A stretch of 31,266 nucleotides of DNA from a virus. Positions 4,936 to 14,855 of the stretch are shown piece by piece. The notes below the pieces were generated by a model. That model saw nothing but the letters and a program-made list of their open reading frames with translations. It made no database searches and was not told the DNA's origin. The translations under genes were made by a program, and so were the position numbers. The stretch is from the IMG/VR virus record IMGVR_UViG_3300028287_000017, positions 1 through 31,266 of that record; one strand, written 5' to 3'. Numbering within the stretch: position 1 is the stretch's first letter; each line of letters begins with the position of its first letter.

Positions 4936-6708
4936 TTAATTTGTATATGTGTTTTTTCCCGCGTTGTAGTTTCTTTCAATTTCGGATGCCGTAAGAGCGC
5001 GGTTGTAGATGCGCGGTTGGGCGAGTTGGTCTTTGTATGCTCTTGAATTTCCACTACTATCTCGGCCAATAACTTTTACCAAATCATTTGTTTTACTCGT
5101 TGCACTCGCCGCCGCTTGCACAACAAAAGAGCCGTTTAAGTAGATGTTTATATTTGTACCATCATAAACCCCAACAACGTGCGACCAATCGCCTTCACTT
5201 GAACCGCCCGCTACTATTAAAGTTGAATCGTATCTAAACGTATAATTTAAAGATGAATCAATATAAATTGAAGATGTGGAACCGCCCGAAACATTACCTC
5301 CAAGCGTTAGCAATACATTGTAAATGCTTCCGCTTGATATATATTTTGCTTTAGACCAAACTTCAAGGCTAAACGAACCCGTTCCAAAATCAAGGCTTTC
5401 ATTATCGTGAACCTCTGCCCACGAATTCCCGTCAAGATTTAGCGCGCCTTGTTTCCGCACGTTTTCAAATAGATTCACGCCCGTAATATCGCGGCCCGTT
5501 GTTAAGCCTTGCGGGAGTAATACGGGGGTTGGTTGTGTTGTGTTTCCAATCGTTGGAATGTAAGCACCCGCTTCGCTTGATATTTCGTGCTGAAACCCAA
5601 AAAACAAAATATCGTCATCACCTTTTATACCAGCGGTTACGGCTGAATAAGTAAAAGTGTATTCAAATCTTTGCCACTCATCGGTCGTTGTTTGCAATCC
5701 CGAACTTATTGTGTTTCCGTTTCCAAAAAATCTAAATTGTGCGCCCGTACCCGTTGTTGATTTGGCCCAAACGCTCAATGTGTTATCGCCGCTTGAACCC
5801 GTTGCGCTTATATACATAATGCCTCCCGGCGTCATTTCTACGCGTGTTGCGTTTTGCGTGCCGTCTGGACTTATTGCATAATCTGCGGTAATCGTAGCGT
5901 TTGCTTTTGTCCATTCATCAAACTCATTAGAGTAAGAATATATATTACTCCCCTTATTCCAATCCATCACCGCCGACTGCGCTACGGGTGCGCCGATTCC
6001 GTTGACGTATGTGGCCCCCGCGATTGTCCCGTGGTTTCCGTTGCCGCTACCATCGTACGCCGTCGTTCCCGCGCCTTCCATCATTGGAAGCCATAACTTT
6101 AAAGCGGTGTTATCCACTCCAGTAGGTACGACCTTTTCCGGGTTGTTGTATAGGTCGGCCACTTGTGCGGCGGTTAGGGCTACATTAAACGCTTTAAAGC
6201 CGCCTATATTACCAGCTAAAGAATAGTTATTAGTAAACCTTGCGCCTATTGTTAAACCACCCGAAACACTTACAACATTAAAAGCCGCAAACGATTGAGA
6301 AAATACGCCGTTGATATAAAGGTTTACACTTGAAGCGTCCGAGGTTATATCTATTTTATACCATTGATTTCTTTCAAAAATAAAGTCCGATATTCTTGAT
6401 GGGTCACCTACTTGAAAGATTTGTAATTGTCCCGTTGAGATAAAGTGCGCTCCTTGTCCAGTCGCTTCACTTGCGCGAGTGTCAAAGATATACCAAGCCA
6501 ATATACTGCCAGTATCAATCTTTACATTTGCCGAATACGTCCAAACATTAGTAGACTGCAAAGCCATATTTGGCGTTTTGACATAATCATTCACCCCGTC
6601 AAAATCCAAGGCCTTCCCCGAATATAGTTTTGCCCGATTGTACCCCTTCGGGCTTTGGTCATTGCCGCGGGGGTTAAACGGCTTATTGTTTGTTGTAGTT
6701 ACGCCCAT
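4936..6708 (-). CDS. LamG-containing receptor-binding/tail fibre protein 1
   Basis: A 590-residue protein. An N-terminal LamG/concanavalin-like domain (about 30-195; ALDFDGVNDYVKTPNM ... WYKIDITSDASSVNLYINGV) is followed by a DGSGNGNHGTI link. A jelly-roll, carbohydrate-module-like domain begins at YSYSNEFDEWTKANATIT (about 258-395). A second LamG domain (about 420-585; FSLEVWSKAKYI ... NGSFV) ends in PRIYNRALTASEIERNYNAG. LamG folds bind sugars, and their duplication downstream of tail-tip genes suggests recognition of host surface polysaccharide. ATG 6708 is 4 nt after the upstream stop. It shares modules with the proteins at 7095-8936 and 8936-9712. Confidence 0.75.
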   Translation of the reverse strand: MGVTTTNNKPFNPRGNDQSPKGYNRAKLYSGKALDFDGVNDYVKTPNMALQSTNVWTYSANVKIDTGSILAWYIFDTRASEATGQGAHFISTGQLQIFQVGDPSRISDFIFERNQWYKIDITSDASSVNLYINGVFSQSFAAFNVVSVSGGLTIGARFTNNYSLAGNIGGFKAFNVALTAAQVADLYNNPEKVVPTGVDNTALKLWLPMMEGAGTTAYDGSGNGNHGTIAGATYVNGIGAPVAQSAVMDWNKGSNIYSYSNEFDEWTKANATITADYAISPDGTQNATRVEMTPGGIMYISATGSSGDNTLSVWAKSTTGTGAQFRFFGNGNTISSGLQTTTDEWQRFEYTFTYSAVTAGIKGDDDILFFGFQHEISSEAGAYIPTIGNTTQPTPVLLPQGLTTGRDITGVNLFENVRKQGALNLDGNSWAEVHDNESLDFGTGSFSLEVWSKAKYISSGSIYNVLLTLGGNVSGGSTSSIYIDSSLNYTFRYDSTLIVAGGSSEGDWSHVVGVYDGTNINIYLNGSFVVQAAASATSKTNDLVKVIGRDSSGNSRAYKDQLAQPRIYNRALTASEIERNYNAGKNTYTN

Positions 6709-6712
6709 TTTT

Positions 6713-7090
6713 TTAGTCGTTTAAATCGTTATCTACTACCGGCACGCGGTCGGGAAATAGTGCGTAAAGCGTCGCGGTGTATTCCGCGTTGGCCTCGCTA
6801 TTGCCAAAGCTATGAACGCCTACTGGATCGGGCCAAACGATATTAGCCTCCCAATCAGCTACAACGCCATCACGCCAAAGCACGTCGACGGAATAATTGT
6901 CCGCCAGTTGCGCCGGGGTTAACTCTTCGCCGTCGTCGTCGTATGTTGCCGCCGTGGTTACGATATGCCCCAGCATTGCGATTGTATGGCGGTGGGTTGC
7001 GTTGCCGTCGTCATCAATACCGAGCGCGTCGATTGCGCTTTGTGCGCTCGCCGCGTCGGTAAACTCGTATTTTCTAAATATGTACTTCAT
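6713..7090 (-). CDS. Small acidic tail-region protein
   Basis: A 125-residue acidic protein, MKYIFRKYEFTDAASAQSAI..., with a predicted ferredoxin-like start and several Asp-rich loops (GIDDDGNATH, YDDDGEEL). The C-terminal phrase NAEYTATLYALFPDR is reminiscent of small proteins encoded among fibre genes in Bacteroidota phages, but this is weak. ATG 7090 lies 4 nt after the stop of the 613-residue fibre gene. It may be a fibre chaperone or a minor tail-tip component. Confidence 0.65.
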   Translation of the reverse strand: MKYIFRKYEFTDAASAQSAIDALGIDDDGNATHRHTIAMLGHIVTTAATYDDDGEELTPAQLADNYSVDVLWRDGVVADWEANIVWPDPVGVHSFGNSEANAEYTATLYALFPDRVPVVDNDLND

Positions 7091-7094
7091 AGCT

Positions 7095-8936
7095 TTATAA
7101 AGTTGTAAGGGTTGCAAGTTCGCTATCGCTTAAGGCCTCGTTAAAGACCGCCACTTGTTTGACGTTGCCATAGAAATAAAATCTATCGTCTCCATATTGA
7201 GATTCAATATTATTTAAAGTGTTTGATGGCAAAACATTTCCGCTTGTATCGGTTCCAACTTCAACACCATTAACCCACAAAGCAAAATCATTTTGTTTAT
7301 ATTTAAAAGCTATCTTGTTAAAAGAATTAGCATCGCTTAAAGTGTAGCTTATAGTAGCTTGACCAGCACCCGATATATCATAAGCGGCGGTGATTAAATT
7401 GGTTGTGCTTGAATATTGTAGACCAACTCTATTGTTTTTAGTGCCATCATTTATATTAAGCATTCTCAATGTTCCGTCATCCGCCAAAGCCGATATTTCC
7501 GCAAACAAAACGCCTTCGGTGCTATTGATTGATTCAGCACTTCCGCCATTTTCACAAACATCCGCCGCGCGGGTTACTCCGCCCGATTCCCCGTGGTTCG
7601 GTATGTACGAACTCGGATAGGTTGCGTTTTGTTCGAGCATTGCGCCATAGGCATAAATCCCGTTTGAGCCGTTGCCAGTAAATGATGTGCTTGAAATGCT
7701 TTCACATACATACAAAATAAAACGTGCAGATGTTGACGGAACACTTGTTGTAATATGTATTCTATACCAATCGTTCTGCATTGGCTCTATGTCGCTTGTG
7801 GTTGGAGCCGTTCCGAATGTTGCTCCTTTTGTCCCGTTTGACAAATCAAAAAATCTACCCTTTGCAGATGTAACTTCATAAAGGCAACAATATTGATATT
7901 CTCCCTTTTTAACAAAAGCAGACAAAGCTACATTCGCGCCGCTTGATACTGATTTTGTTATATCAATTTTATGCTGGCCACTTGTTGCGGTTGGCACTAA
8001 TTTATTTGCATCCAAAAAACCGCTGGGGCTTGTGGTTGCGTTTGTCGTAATGTTTAGACTTGTTTTAGTCCAAGACGAATCCTCAAAGTATTCACTATAC
8101 TGAATTAACTGCTGGCGCGATGGCTCCAAAAGCAACGCCCCGTTTTCCCCATTAGCGTCGTAATTTATCCGCGGCAAATCGACGAGTACGCCCGCCTTGC
8201 CGGTTACGCTTGTGGATTCGAGGTAGTCCGTACTAACTAAACCGCTTTCCAGTTGGGCGTTTTGGATGTATACAAAATCTCCGTTTGAACTTGTTTGTGA
8301 ATTATCGCCGTCGACTAATGCAATAAAAGAATATCCAGCGGTATATGGTGCGCTTGTTACTGAACATCTATACCAGCCATTTCCTACACTTTCAATGTTA
8401 GAGGCTATGATATCGGAGCCTAATTTAGTACCAAGTGTTCCGCTTGCTAAATCAAACCATTGTGCTTGTGATGAACTGGCGCGCGTAGATGCTAAATAAA
8501 TAAAATCGACGCTTCCTTTTTTCGCATAAAAAGAGGAAGTTACAACAATGTTTAAACCAGTTGTATTTTGATAAATTGCTCTATCGCTCCCACTTGATGT
8601 CGCTGAAAATTTCCACGCATTTGTTCCGCCGTCTTTATCTGCTTGGCCGCTTGTTAATGTTGGTGAATTTAAAGAACTCCAATCCGAATCGCTGAAATTA
8701 TTTGATTCGGTCAATAGGTTTTCCCGGTATTTCTTCAGTAATCCATCGCTCCCGATTCTTGTCGCCGCCGCATTGCTCCCGCGGTCAAAATCAAAATCGG
8801 CCCGCGTTTGGTCATAACCACTATTTTGGTCGGTGCTATCCGGTGCGCGGTTTCCGCTTGGTAAAACGTTATATAATTTCCCCGCCTCGTAGGTGCTCGG
8901 CACCATTAAAAGGCTTGCTTTGTCAATTAGTGCCAT
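7095..8936 (-). CDS. Multidomain receptor-binding/tail fibre protein 2 (two jelly-roll modules plus LamG)
   Basis: A 613-residue protein. After a short N-terminal adaptor (about 1-70) come two related jelly-roll modules, beginning NLLTESNNFSDSDWSSL (about 73) and LIQYSEYFEDSSWTK (about 277). Each has an ATSSG/TATSG strand and a SxFxKKG or SFYAKKG strand. A C-terminal LamG-like domain (about 470-613) has the DFALWVNGVEVG strand and ends NVKQVAVFNEALSDSELATL. The modules recur in the 590-residue protein. ATG overlaps the upstream stop as TAATG. Sugar binding is inferred from the folds. Confidence 0.7.
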   Translation of the reverse strand: MALIDKASLLMVPSTYEAGKLYNVLPSGNRAPDSTDQNSGYDQTRADFDFDRGSNAAATRIGSDGLLKKYRENLLTESNNFSDSDWSSLNSPTLTSGQADKDGGTNAWKFSATSSGSDRAIYQNTTGLNIVVTSSFYAKKGSVDFIYLASTRASSSQAQWFDLASGTLGTKLGSDIIASNIESVGNGWYRCSVTSAPYTAGYSFIALVDGDNSQTSSNGDFVYIQNAQLESGLVSTDYLESTSVTGKAGVLVDLPRINYDANGENGALLLEPSRQQLIQYSEYFEDSSWTKTSLNITTNATTSPSGFLDANKLVPTATSGQHKIDITKSVSSGANVALSAFVKKGEYQYCCLYEVTSAKGRFFDLSNGTKGATFGTAPTTSDIEPMQNDWYRIHITTSVPSTSARFILYVCESISSTSFTGNGSNGIYAYGAMLEQNATYPSSYIPNHGESGGVTRAADVCENGGSAESINSTEGVLFAEISALADDGTLRMLNINDGTKNNRVGLQYSSTTNLITAAYDISGAGQATISYTLSDANSFNKIAFKYKQNDFALWVNGVEVGTDTSGNVLPSNTLNNIESQYGDDRFYFYGNVKQVAVFNEALSDSELATLTTL

Positions 8937-9712
8937 TAGCTTAGTGAGTTTATTGCAGCGGTGATGGCTGCTTTGTTTTCGATGCTTAAGTCTTTATCCG
9001 TTGCAAGTTGCTCCATATTGGCGAGCGATGCCGCCGGGCTTGTGATGTCATCTAAACTATACCACGCTTGTAACCCGTTTGATTCCGCACCGGTTAACCC
9101 TTTGTAGCTTTTCCACATCACGGAATTTATCTCATCGCTTGAAAGTGCGCGGTTCCATATCGCGACGTTGGCGAGGTTGCCGTTCCAGTCGTTAACATCC
9201 CAAACGCTTTTGCCTATACGAGCCGAACCGCTTAATGTAGTGTCTAACCCTACGGAATTTGCTGAATATATCTCCGAACCATTAACGTACATTTTTAACG
9301 TCCCGCTTGAAAGTGTAACGCTAATAAATGCCCATTCGTTTAGTGAAATTGCGGTCGTAGAAAAGCGGTTGTTTGCATATCCAATAACTGCTAAAACGTT
9401 TGTGCTGGCTTGTGTTATAATATCAAAAGCCGCATTTGTTGTACCGGTACCATAGGATATTATTCGGCCGTTATCGTTTGCGTTTGGATATATCCACGCG
9501 CTAATTGTTCGCGCACTTGTGCCGCTTGGTAAATTGGTGTCGGGAATATCAATAAAATCACTCGACCCGTTGAATTCGGCCGAGCCTTGGGCGGGGTGTG
9601 AAATGCCAGCGGTCGTGAACTTGTTAAACATAACGAGTCCGTTTTTTATGATTGCCGCCCCTCCACCAATCACGCCTCTACGAAGTAGGTAATAAAAAGT
9701 TGATTGTTTCAT
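8936..9712 (-). CDS. LamG-domain receptor-binding/tail fibre protein 3
   Basis: A 258-residue protein with a short hydrophobic, glycine-rich N-terminus (RRGVIGGGAAIIKNGLV) and one LamG domain at about 40-205. Motifs include AEFNGSSDFIDIPD, ISAWIYPNANDNGRIISYG, LKMYVNGSEIYS and LANVAIWNRALSSDEI. A short helical tail (LANMEQLATDKDLSIENKAA) may trimerise. It is the first of three LamG proteins after the tail-tip gene and closely parallels the LamG domains of the other two. Likely host-surface glycan binding. Confidence 0.75.
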   Translation of the reverse strand: MKQSTFYYLLRRGVIGGGAAIIKNGLVMFNKFTTAGISHPAQGSAEFNGSSDFIDIPDTNLPSGTSARTISAWIYPNANDNGRIISYGTGTTNAAFDIITQASTNVLAVIGYANNRFSTTAISLNEWAFISVTLSSGTLKMYVNGSEIYSANSVGLDTTLSGSARIGKSVWDVNDWNGNLANVAIWNRALSSDEINSVMWKSYKGLTGAESNGLQAWYSLDDITSPAASLANMEQLATDKDLSIENKAAITAAINSLS

Positions 9713-9758
9713 TGTGGTATTTTATGTTTTGTAAATATAAGTATCAACTAACGAATTT

Positions 9759-12200
9759 TTATTTCGCCTTTCGTTGGATGATGTACCAATTCGAGTTGTG
9801 CGCCAATACCATCACGCCATCATAATCGCGGTTGAATGTGAATTCCGCATCGCCATCAATCGTGTCGGGTGATGTTGGTGACAACAAAATCGATTTGTTT
9901 GCACCGATGGTGCCGTCCGATTTGAAACGCAACAATCGCCCTTCGTTATCTCCAGCACGCGGCAAATTGATGGTTGCCGTTCCATTAGCACCCGACCACG
10001 TGTTGAACATCATGTATTCCGTATCGCCAACATCGTATGTTGACCCCGATGAATTCGTGATGTCGGTGATTTCTTGAATCAATGTTCCTTGATGGTCCAA
10101 GTTGTTCAACGTGGTGTCGCCCGTCAATGTGGTTGAACCCGTGACATCCAAACGACCCACCAATCCAGTGTCCCCACCGACATCCAAATCGGTGCCGACA
10201 TTCGCCGTGGTTGTCACGTTTAAAATGTTGGTGTCAAGATTCACGGCATCGATTCCGTCAAAAGAAACGCCACCCGTTGAGCCGTTAACGTTTCCAAAAT
10301 TCACGTTGTCCGTTGGAATCACTACATCATCAAACGTTGGTGTGATTGCCGCCCGATTGATGACGAACCATTCGCCATCCCATTCATCGCGGTTGGCGTC
10401 GTAAGTCCCACCCAATTGAATCCAATTGTTTGAATCAAACGTCAAACGCTGACGGAAGTTGTGAGAACTAAACATTCGACCCGCATATTTTTGAACGGGT
10501 TCATCCATTAGTTTCAACAATTCTTGACAAACCAATTTTTGGATTTCAACATAAGAACCGGAATTGCCTTCGCGCCAATTGGTGTATGGAACCTTTATCA
10601 ATAAACCGCCGGAATTGTATTGATTGACCAGTGAGCCGCGTTCGCCTTGCCCGGTGAAAATACTTGTTTCGGGCAGTTCGTAAGAAACCGAACCATTGAT
10701 ATCTGCATTCGGCGACACTGCGCGAATTCTTGTTGTTTGATTTTGTATTGAGCCGAATGAAGTGTCAACCGATTGCAACGTCATCTTGTATGATGACGAG
10801 TTCCCGATATTCAAACCACGAACCGAACCATTCGTTTCAACAAATCCAACAAAGTCCCAATTGATAGTCATGTCCCCATCGGCTGGAATTGTAGGTGTGA
10901 CGATTGTTGTTGGTCCGCCGATTTGAATGACGTCCGGAGTATTGCCTAATGTCACTTGTGCGCTAAATTCTTGGAACGTGCCAACTAATATTTCATACCC
11001 CGAACCCGATTGAGTTGTGGTCCATACGGGTGCCGATGGTGTTGTTCCCGTGTACGTTCTTTTTAAATAGTAGGTGACGTTGTTGTTGAAATCAAACAAT
11101 TCAACATTCAATTTCAACTTCGCAAAGATGTTGTTTACTGGTATGACATTGACATTCAAAAACAATTTGATTTGGTGATTGAACACCAACGTCAATTGAT
11201 TCTGCAAAGCGGATGAAACCAAACCAACCGCCAAATCGGGGTCGTTGGAATTGTCCCACGTTACACCATTCATTGCTTTTGGTTCTTGATTCAGCGTGAT
11301 GGACACGTCGTTCACCGCTGGCAAAAAGTTGAAAATATTTCCAGCCAATCGCGCCTTGTTGGATGTTTGGTCCAACGTCTTCGTGTAACTCAATCCGCTC
11401 GTTGTACCAATCTTTGTTTTATCTTTTTTATAGCGGTGTTCCGTGAATGTCGCATTGTCGCGTTGAAACAATTGTTCCAATCGATATTGACCATCTGAAT
11501 AGTAAAAACGCAAACCAAAGATTGTACACATTTGCGACAAGATTTCAAACCAGTTTTTGTTGGTGTAAACACCATTTTCGTCAATCGTGTCGAATGCGTG
11601 GAAATCTGCAAACAACTCATCCAATGGATTGTTGTTCGCGTTGTACGTCATTTCTTGCGCCCACCAATCGCACACAACCGCCAACACCGGGTCCGTTGCA
11701 TCGTATATTCCCAACACGCCAACTTGGTCTAATGCGTTGATGAACTGGTTGGTAAACTGACGGAAAAATGACGTGCCGCACAACGTGTCCGCCAACTTTG
11801 AAATCCCGTCGGTCGCTTGGATATTCAAAACGTATGGTTGCGATGCATCTTCAATTTCAATGATGTCTTGAACGATATATCCACCCCAAAAGAATGTTGC
11901 AGATGCTTCGGTGTTTCCGCGATATATTTTTAAATAATAGCGGTCTTGTTGGTATTGTTTGATGTTTGTTAAAAATGCATTGGTTGCAGAATCTTGAACA
12001 TACATTCCAAACGATACCGACGACCCAATGATTGGGGAATACACATTGTCCGTTTGCCCGGAATAGGTTAATTGAAAACCATCGCCAGCGACGCTGAATT
12101 CATCGGGTGATGTTCCCGAATAGTCCTCATCCCAAATTTCAATTTTGTAATATTTACCATTTGAACTTTGAAATTCCGAAAATAGTTTTGATGCCGCCAT
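9759..12200 (-). CDS. Tail-tip/baseplate hub-like protein with fibre-like C-terminus
   Basis: An 813-residue protein immediately after the tape measure gene, the usual place for distal tail and hub proteins. The N-terminal ~150 residues (FSEFQSSNGKYYKIEIWDED ... YYLKIYRGN, FFWGGYIVQDIIEIED, ATDGISKLADTL) match a pattern I know from tail proteins of Bacteroidota phages. The C-terminal ~160 residues change character to short repeated beta strands (DLDVGGDTGLVGRLDVTGST, TTLTGDTTLNN) and end WYIIQRKAK, as in fibre or appendage shafts. It probably closes the tail tube and anchors the LamG fibres. Domain roles are inferred from order. Confidence 0.7.
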   Translation of the reverse strand: MAASKLFSEFQSSNGKYYKIEIWDEDYSGTSPDEFSVAGDGFQLTYSGQTDNVYSPIIGSSVSFGMYVQDSATNAFLTNIKQYQQDRYYLKIYRGNTEASATFFWGGYIVQDIIEIEDASQPYVLNIQATDGISKLADTLCGTSFFRQFTNQFINALDQVGVLGIYDATDPVLAVVCDWWAQEMTYNANNNPLDELFADFHAFDTIDENGVYTNKNWFEILSQMCTIFGLRFYYSDGQYRLEQLFQRDNATFTEHRYKKDKTKIGTTSGLSYTKTLDQTSNKARLAGNIFNFLPAVNDVSITLNQEPKAMNGVTWDNSNDPDLAVGLVSSALQNQLTLVFNHQIKLFLNVNVIPVNNIFAKLKLNVELFDFNNNVTYYLKRTYTGTTPSAPVWTTTQSGSGYEILVGTFQEFSAQVTLGNTPDVIQIGGPTTIVTPTIPADGDMTINWDFVGFVETNGSVRGLNIGNSSSYKMTLQSVDTSFGSIQNQTTRIRAVSPNADINGSVSYELPETSIFTGQGERGSLVNQYNSGGLLIKVPYTNWREGNSGSYVEIQKLVCQELLKLMDEPVQKYAGRMFSSHNFRQRLTFDSNNWIQLGGTYDANRDEWDGEWFVINRAAITPTFDDVVIPTDNVNFGNVNGSTGGVSFDGIDAVNLDTNILNVTTTANVGTDLDVGGDTGLVGRLDVTGSTTLTGDTTLNNLDHQGTLIQEITDITNSSGSTYDVGDTEYMMFNTWSGANGTATINLPRAGDNEGRLLRFKSDGTIGANKSILLSPTSPDTIDGDAEFTFNRDYDGVMVLAHNSNWYIIQRKAK

Positions 12201-12203
12201 ATA

Positions 12204-14855
12204 TTAAAAACCTCTTTGTCTTGTTCGGTTGCGTGATGCGCGTTCGTTGGACAACAAAATGTCCGACCCGCTGATGCGTCCAGTGACGACAACGTTTTGT
12301 CCGCCGCCGCCTTGCATCATTGTGTTGAGTTTTGATAGCGGAATCACCGCTTCGGATTCTCTACCCTCGCCGATGAGAGCGAGAGTTGGTCCGGTCACAA
12401 TTCCACCTTCGGCCATAGCTGGGATATCACCACCCGCCGCTTTTGACATCGATGCGCGAATGGCACCCGCCGCCGCAACCATTGCAATACCGGCACCAAT
12501 GGCCAACGCCGCACCCATTGGTGTGGGACCTAACGCTAACGCTTTGACAAAAGCCTCAACACTGATTCCGTATTGAATGAACATTCGGCCAAGTTGGTCT
12601 AACAACCCAGCAAATTGACCAAGCAAGAATCCACCCAAATCTTTGAACGACGCTTCACCCATTACCATCGCACCCGCGATTTCTGCCATTCCCGCAATCG
12701 TGTCGATTGATGTGCGGTGCATCACATTGGCGATTTCGTTTCCGAGTTCCTTGTATTTCGCGGCAAACATTTTCGCCGTTTCATAAGCCTTGCGGAATGA
12801 ATTGTCGAATTCGTCAGCGGCATCGGCCGTGTCTTCAAATCTGTCCGCGATTTCTGATTCTGCGTCGGTATATTCATCACGCAATGCAATTACTCTTGCT
12901 AATTCATCAGCGTATTCCGCAACCGGGTCTTTTGCTTTTTTTGCAGATTCCCCAACTTTGCTGATTCCTTTTGATTGACTACCCGCTCCTTGGGCACCAT
13001 CTTCCATCGATGTGCCCAATGATTCAATGTTTCCTTCGAGCGCGGCAACTTCTTCTTGTGATTCACCAATGATTTTATTCAATGAGAATTGAAACGATTC
13101 AAGGGTCTTTGAATTCCTTCCAACGGAAACCGAGGTGACGCCTAATTTTTCAAGGTCTTTTTGATAGAAACGAATTTTCCGTGAATCTATACCCTTCGCA
13201 ACTTGGTCGTTGAACGCCTTTGTCAAGGTGTTCAAATCCTTTTGTGCGGTGACGGCTTTTTCGGTTGCTTGTGTGATTTCATCTTGGAACGCAACCAACG
13301 CAATCTTTTTTCGGAATTGCTTGTTGGCTTCTTTTTGAGCCAAGGCAATGTCATCAATTCCCGATTTTTCCGAAATAAGATTTGGCAAATAGTCGGTGTA
13401 TTCCGTGTTCAATTTATTGATAATCGAACGGCGTTGGTCGGATTTTAAATTTCCAGTTTTTAAAGCATTAAAGAGATTGTTCATCTCTCTTTGCTCCAAC
13501 TGCATATTTGAAATATTTTCGTTGGCTGAATCGCTCAAATTTGATTCCATTGCAACGGCTTCTTTCTTCTTCTTATTGAACAAGACAAACGCCGCCGTCA
13601 AAGACGCAATCAAACCGATGGTGACACCAATTGGATTTGATTTCAAAGCAACATTAAAAACGCGAGTGACTGCCGCCGCCATCTTTGTTGTGGCGGTTGA
13701 CTTAATCATCGCCGCGCGCAACAATGTGAAATTCCGAATCAGCCCACCAGTCAAGAACATCATCGGGCCGATTGCCGCAACAATTCCCCCAAATACAACC
13801 GCGGTTTTCTTTGCCGCTGGCGACATATTGTTCAATTTGCCCGCAAGTTTTGCCAACTTTTCAATCATTGGAACAATGGCTTGCGCTACAATTTCCCCGA
13901 TTGAGATTGCCAATCCTTCCATTGCAGATTCCAAACGCTTACCAGCACCAAAAGCATTGTCGCCCATGATGTCGGCCATTTCTTTTGCCGCACCCGCTGA
14001 ATTTTCAAATTCTTTGGTCAATGGTTTGATTTGGTCAACGCCTTCCGATAAAATCAAAAGGGCTGATTGTGCCGAACGTCCAACTTCATCTTTCGCATCG
14101 GCAAGGTTCAAACCTTTGCTCGCCAAATCTTTCAATGCTTCGGACACTGGTTTTCCAGTTGCACCGATTTCCGAAATGATACGGCGCAAAGATGTACCCG
14201 CTTGGCTTCCTTTGATACCAGCATTGGCCAAAACCGCCAACATTGCGGATGTTTCTTCAATGGACATTCCCGCGCTTTTCGCAACGGGTGCAACGAACTT
14301 CATGGAGTTCGCAAACGTTTCCATATCCAACGCCGATGTGCTGAATGATTTCGCCATCACATCGGTGACACGACCCGTTTCGCTTGCATCTAATCCAAAG
14401 GCACGCAATGTAGAACCAGCAACTTCAGCGGCACGCGCCAAATCGCTCCCCGACGCTTGCGCCAATGCCAATGTTGATTCTGTGACCTTTGTGATTTCCG
14501 TGGCCGTGAAACCAAGTTTTGCGAACTCCGTTTGTAGGCTTGCAACCTCACGCGCACTGAACATCGTTGATGCTCCCAAATCTTTGGCGTTTTGTGATAA
14601 CGCTTCAAATTCTTCGGCGGTCGCACCAGACACCGCTTTGACTTTGGACATTTCCGCCTCAAAGCCCTTGAACACATTAAACGATACCGCACCAATTGCC
14701 GCGAGTGGCGCGGTCAACTTCATGGACAAATTTTTGCCCGTTTGTTGCATCTTACGACCGAACTTGTCCATTGAACGTTCGGCCTTGTTTAGACCCTTAC
14801 GGAATGGCGCGATGTTCGCGGTTAGTCGGAAATTTAATGAACTAAGACTTGCCAT
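12204..14855 (-). CDS. Tape measure protein
   Basis: An 883-residue protein with the TP901-type tape measure core: an N-terminal coiled region (AERSMDKFGRKMQQTGKNLS), the conserved block ALSQNAKDLGAS...FSAREVASLQTEFAKLGF at about 86-120, then AGSTLRAFGLDASETGRVTD. Several hydrophobic segments follow (about 345-380, 405-425 and 770-805) and a Gly-rich C-terminus (GEGRESEAVIPLSKL). It sets tail length; at the roughly 1.5 angstrom per residue seen in other siphophages the tail would be about 130 nm. It overlaps the frameshifted chaperone gene by 14 nt. Confidence 0.95.
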   Translation of the reverse strand: MASLSSLNFRLTANIAPFRKGLNKAERSMDKFGRKMQQTGKNLSMKLTAPLAAIGAVSFNVFKGFEAEMSKVKAVSGATAEEFEALSQNAKDLGASTMFSAREVASLQTEFAKLGFTATEITKVTESTLALAQASGSDLARAAEVAGSTLRAFGLDASETGRVTDVMAKSFSTSALDMETFANSMKFVAPVAKSAGMSIEETSAMLAVLANAGIKGSQAGTSLRRIISEIGATGKPVSEALKDLASKGLNLADAKDEVGRSAQSALLILSEGVDQIKPLTKEFENSAGAAKEMADIMGDNAFGAGKRLESAMEGLAISIGEIVAQAIVPMIEKLAKLAGKLNNMSPAAKKTAVVFGGIVAAIGPMMFLTGGLIRNFTLLRAAMIKSTATTKMAAAVTRVFNVALKSNPIGVTIGLIASLTAAFVLFNKKKKEAVAMESNLSDSANENISNMQLEQREMNNLFNALKTGNLKSDQRRSIINKLNTEYTDYLPNLISEKSGIDDIALAQKEANKQFRKKIALVAFQDEITQATEKAVTAQKDLNTLTKAFNDQVAKGIDSRKIRFYQKDLEKLGVTSVSVGRNSKTLESFQFSLNKIIGESQEEVAALEGNIESLGTSMEDGAQGAGSQSKGISKVGESAKKAKDPVAEYADELARVIALRDEYTDAESEIADRFEDTADAADEFDNSFRKAYETAKMFAAKYKELGNEIANVMHRTSIDTIAGMAEIAGAMVMGEASFKDLGGFLLGQFAGLLDQLGRMFIQYGISVEAFVKALALGPTPMGAALAIGAGIAMVAAAGAIRASMSKAAGGDIPAMAEGGIVTGPTLALIGEGRESEAVIPLSKLNTMMQGGGGQNVVVTGRISGSDILLSNERASRNRTRQRGF

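Noticed and set aside
9713-9758. Possible minus-strand promoter (TATATTTA) before the 258-residue LamG gene
   Set aside because: No TTG at the right distance; the gap is only 46 bp inside a continuous tail operon.
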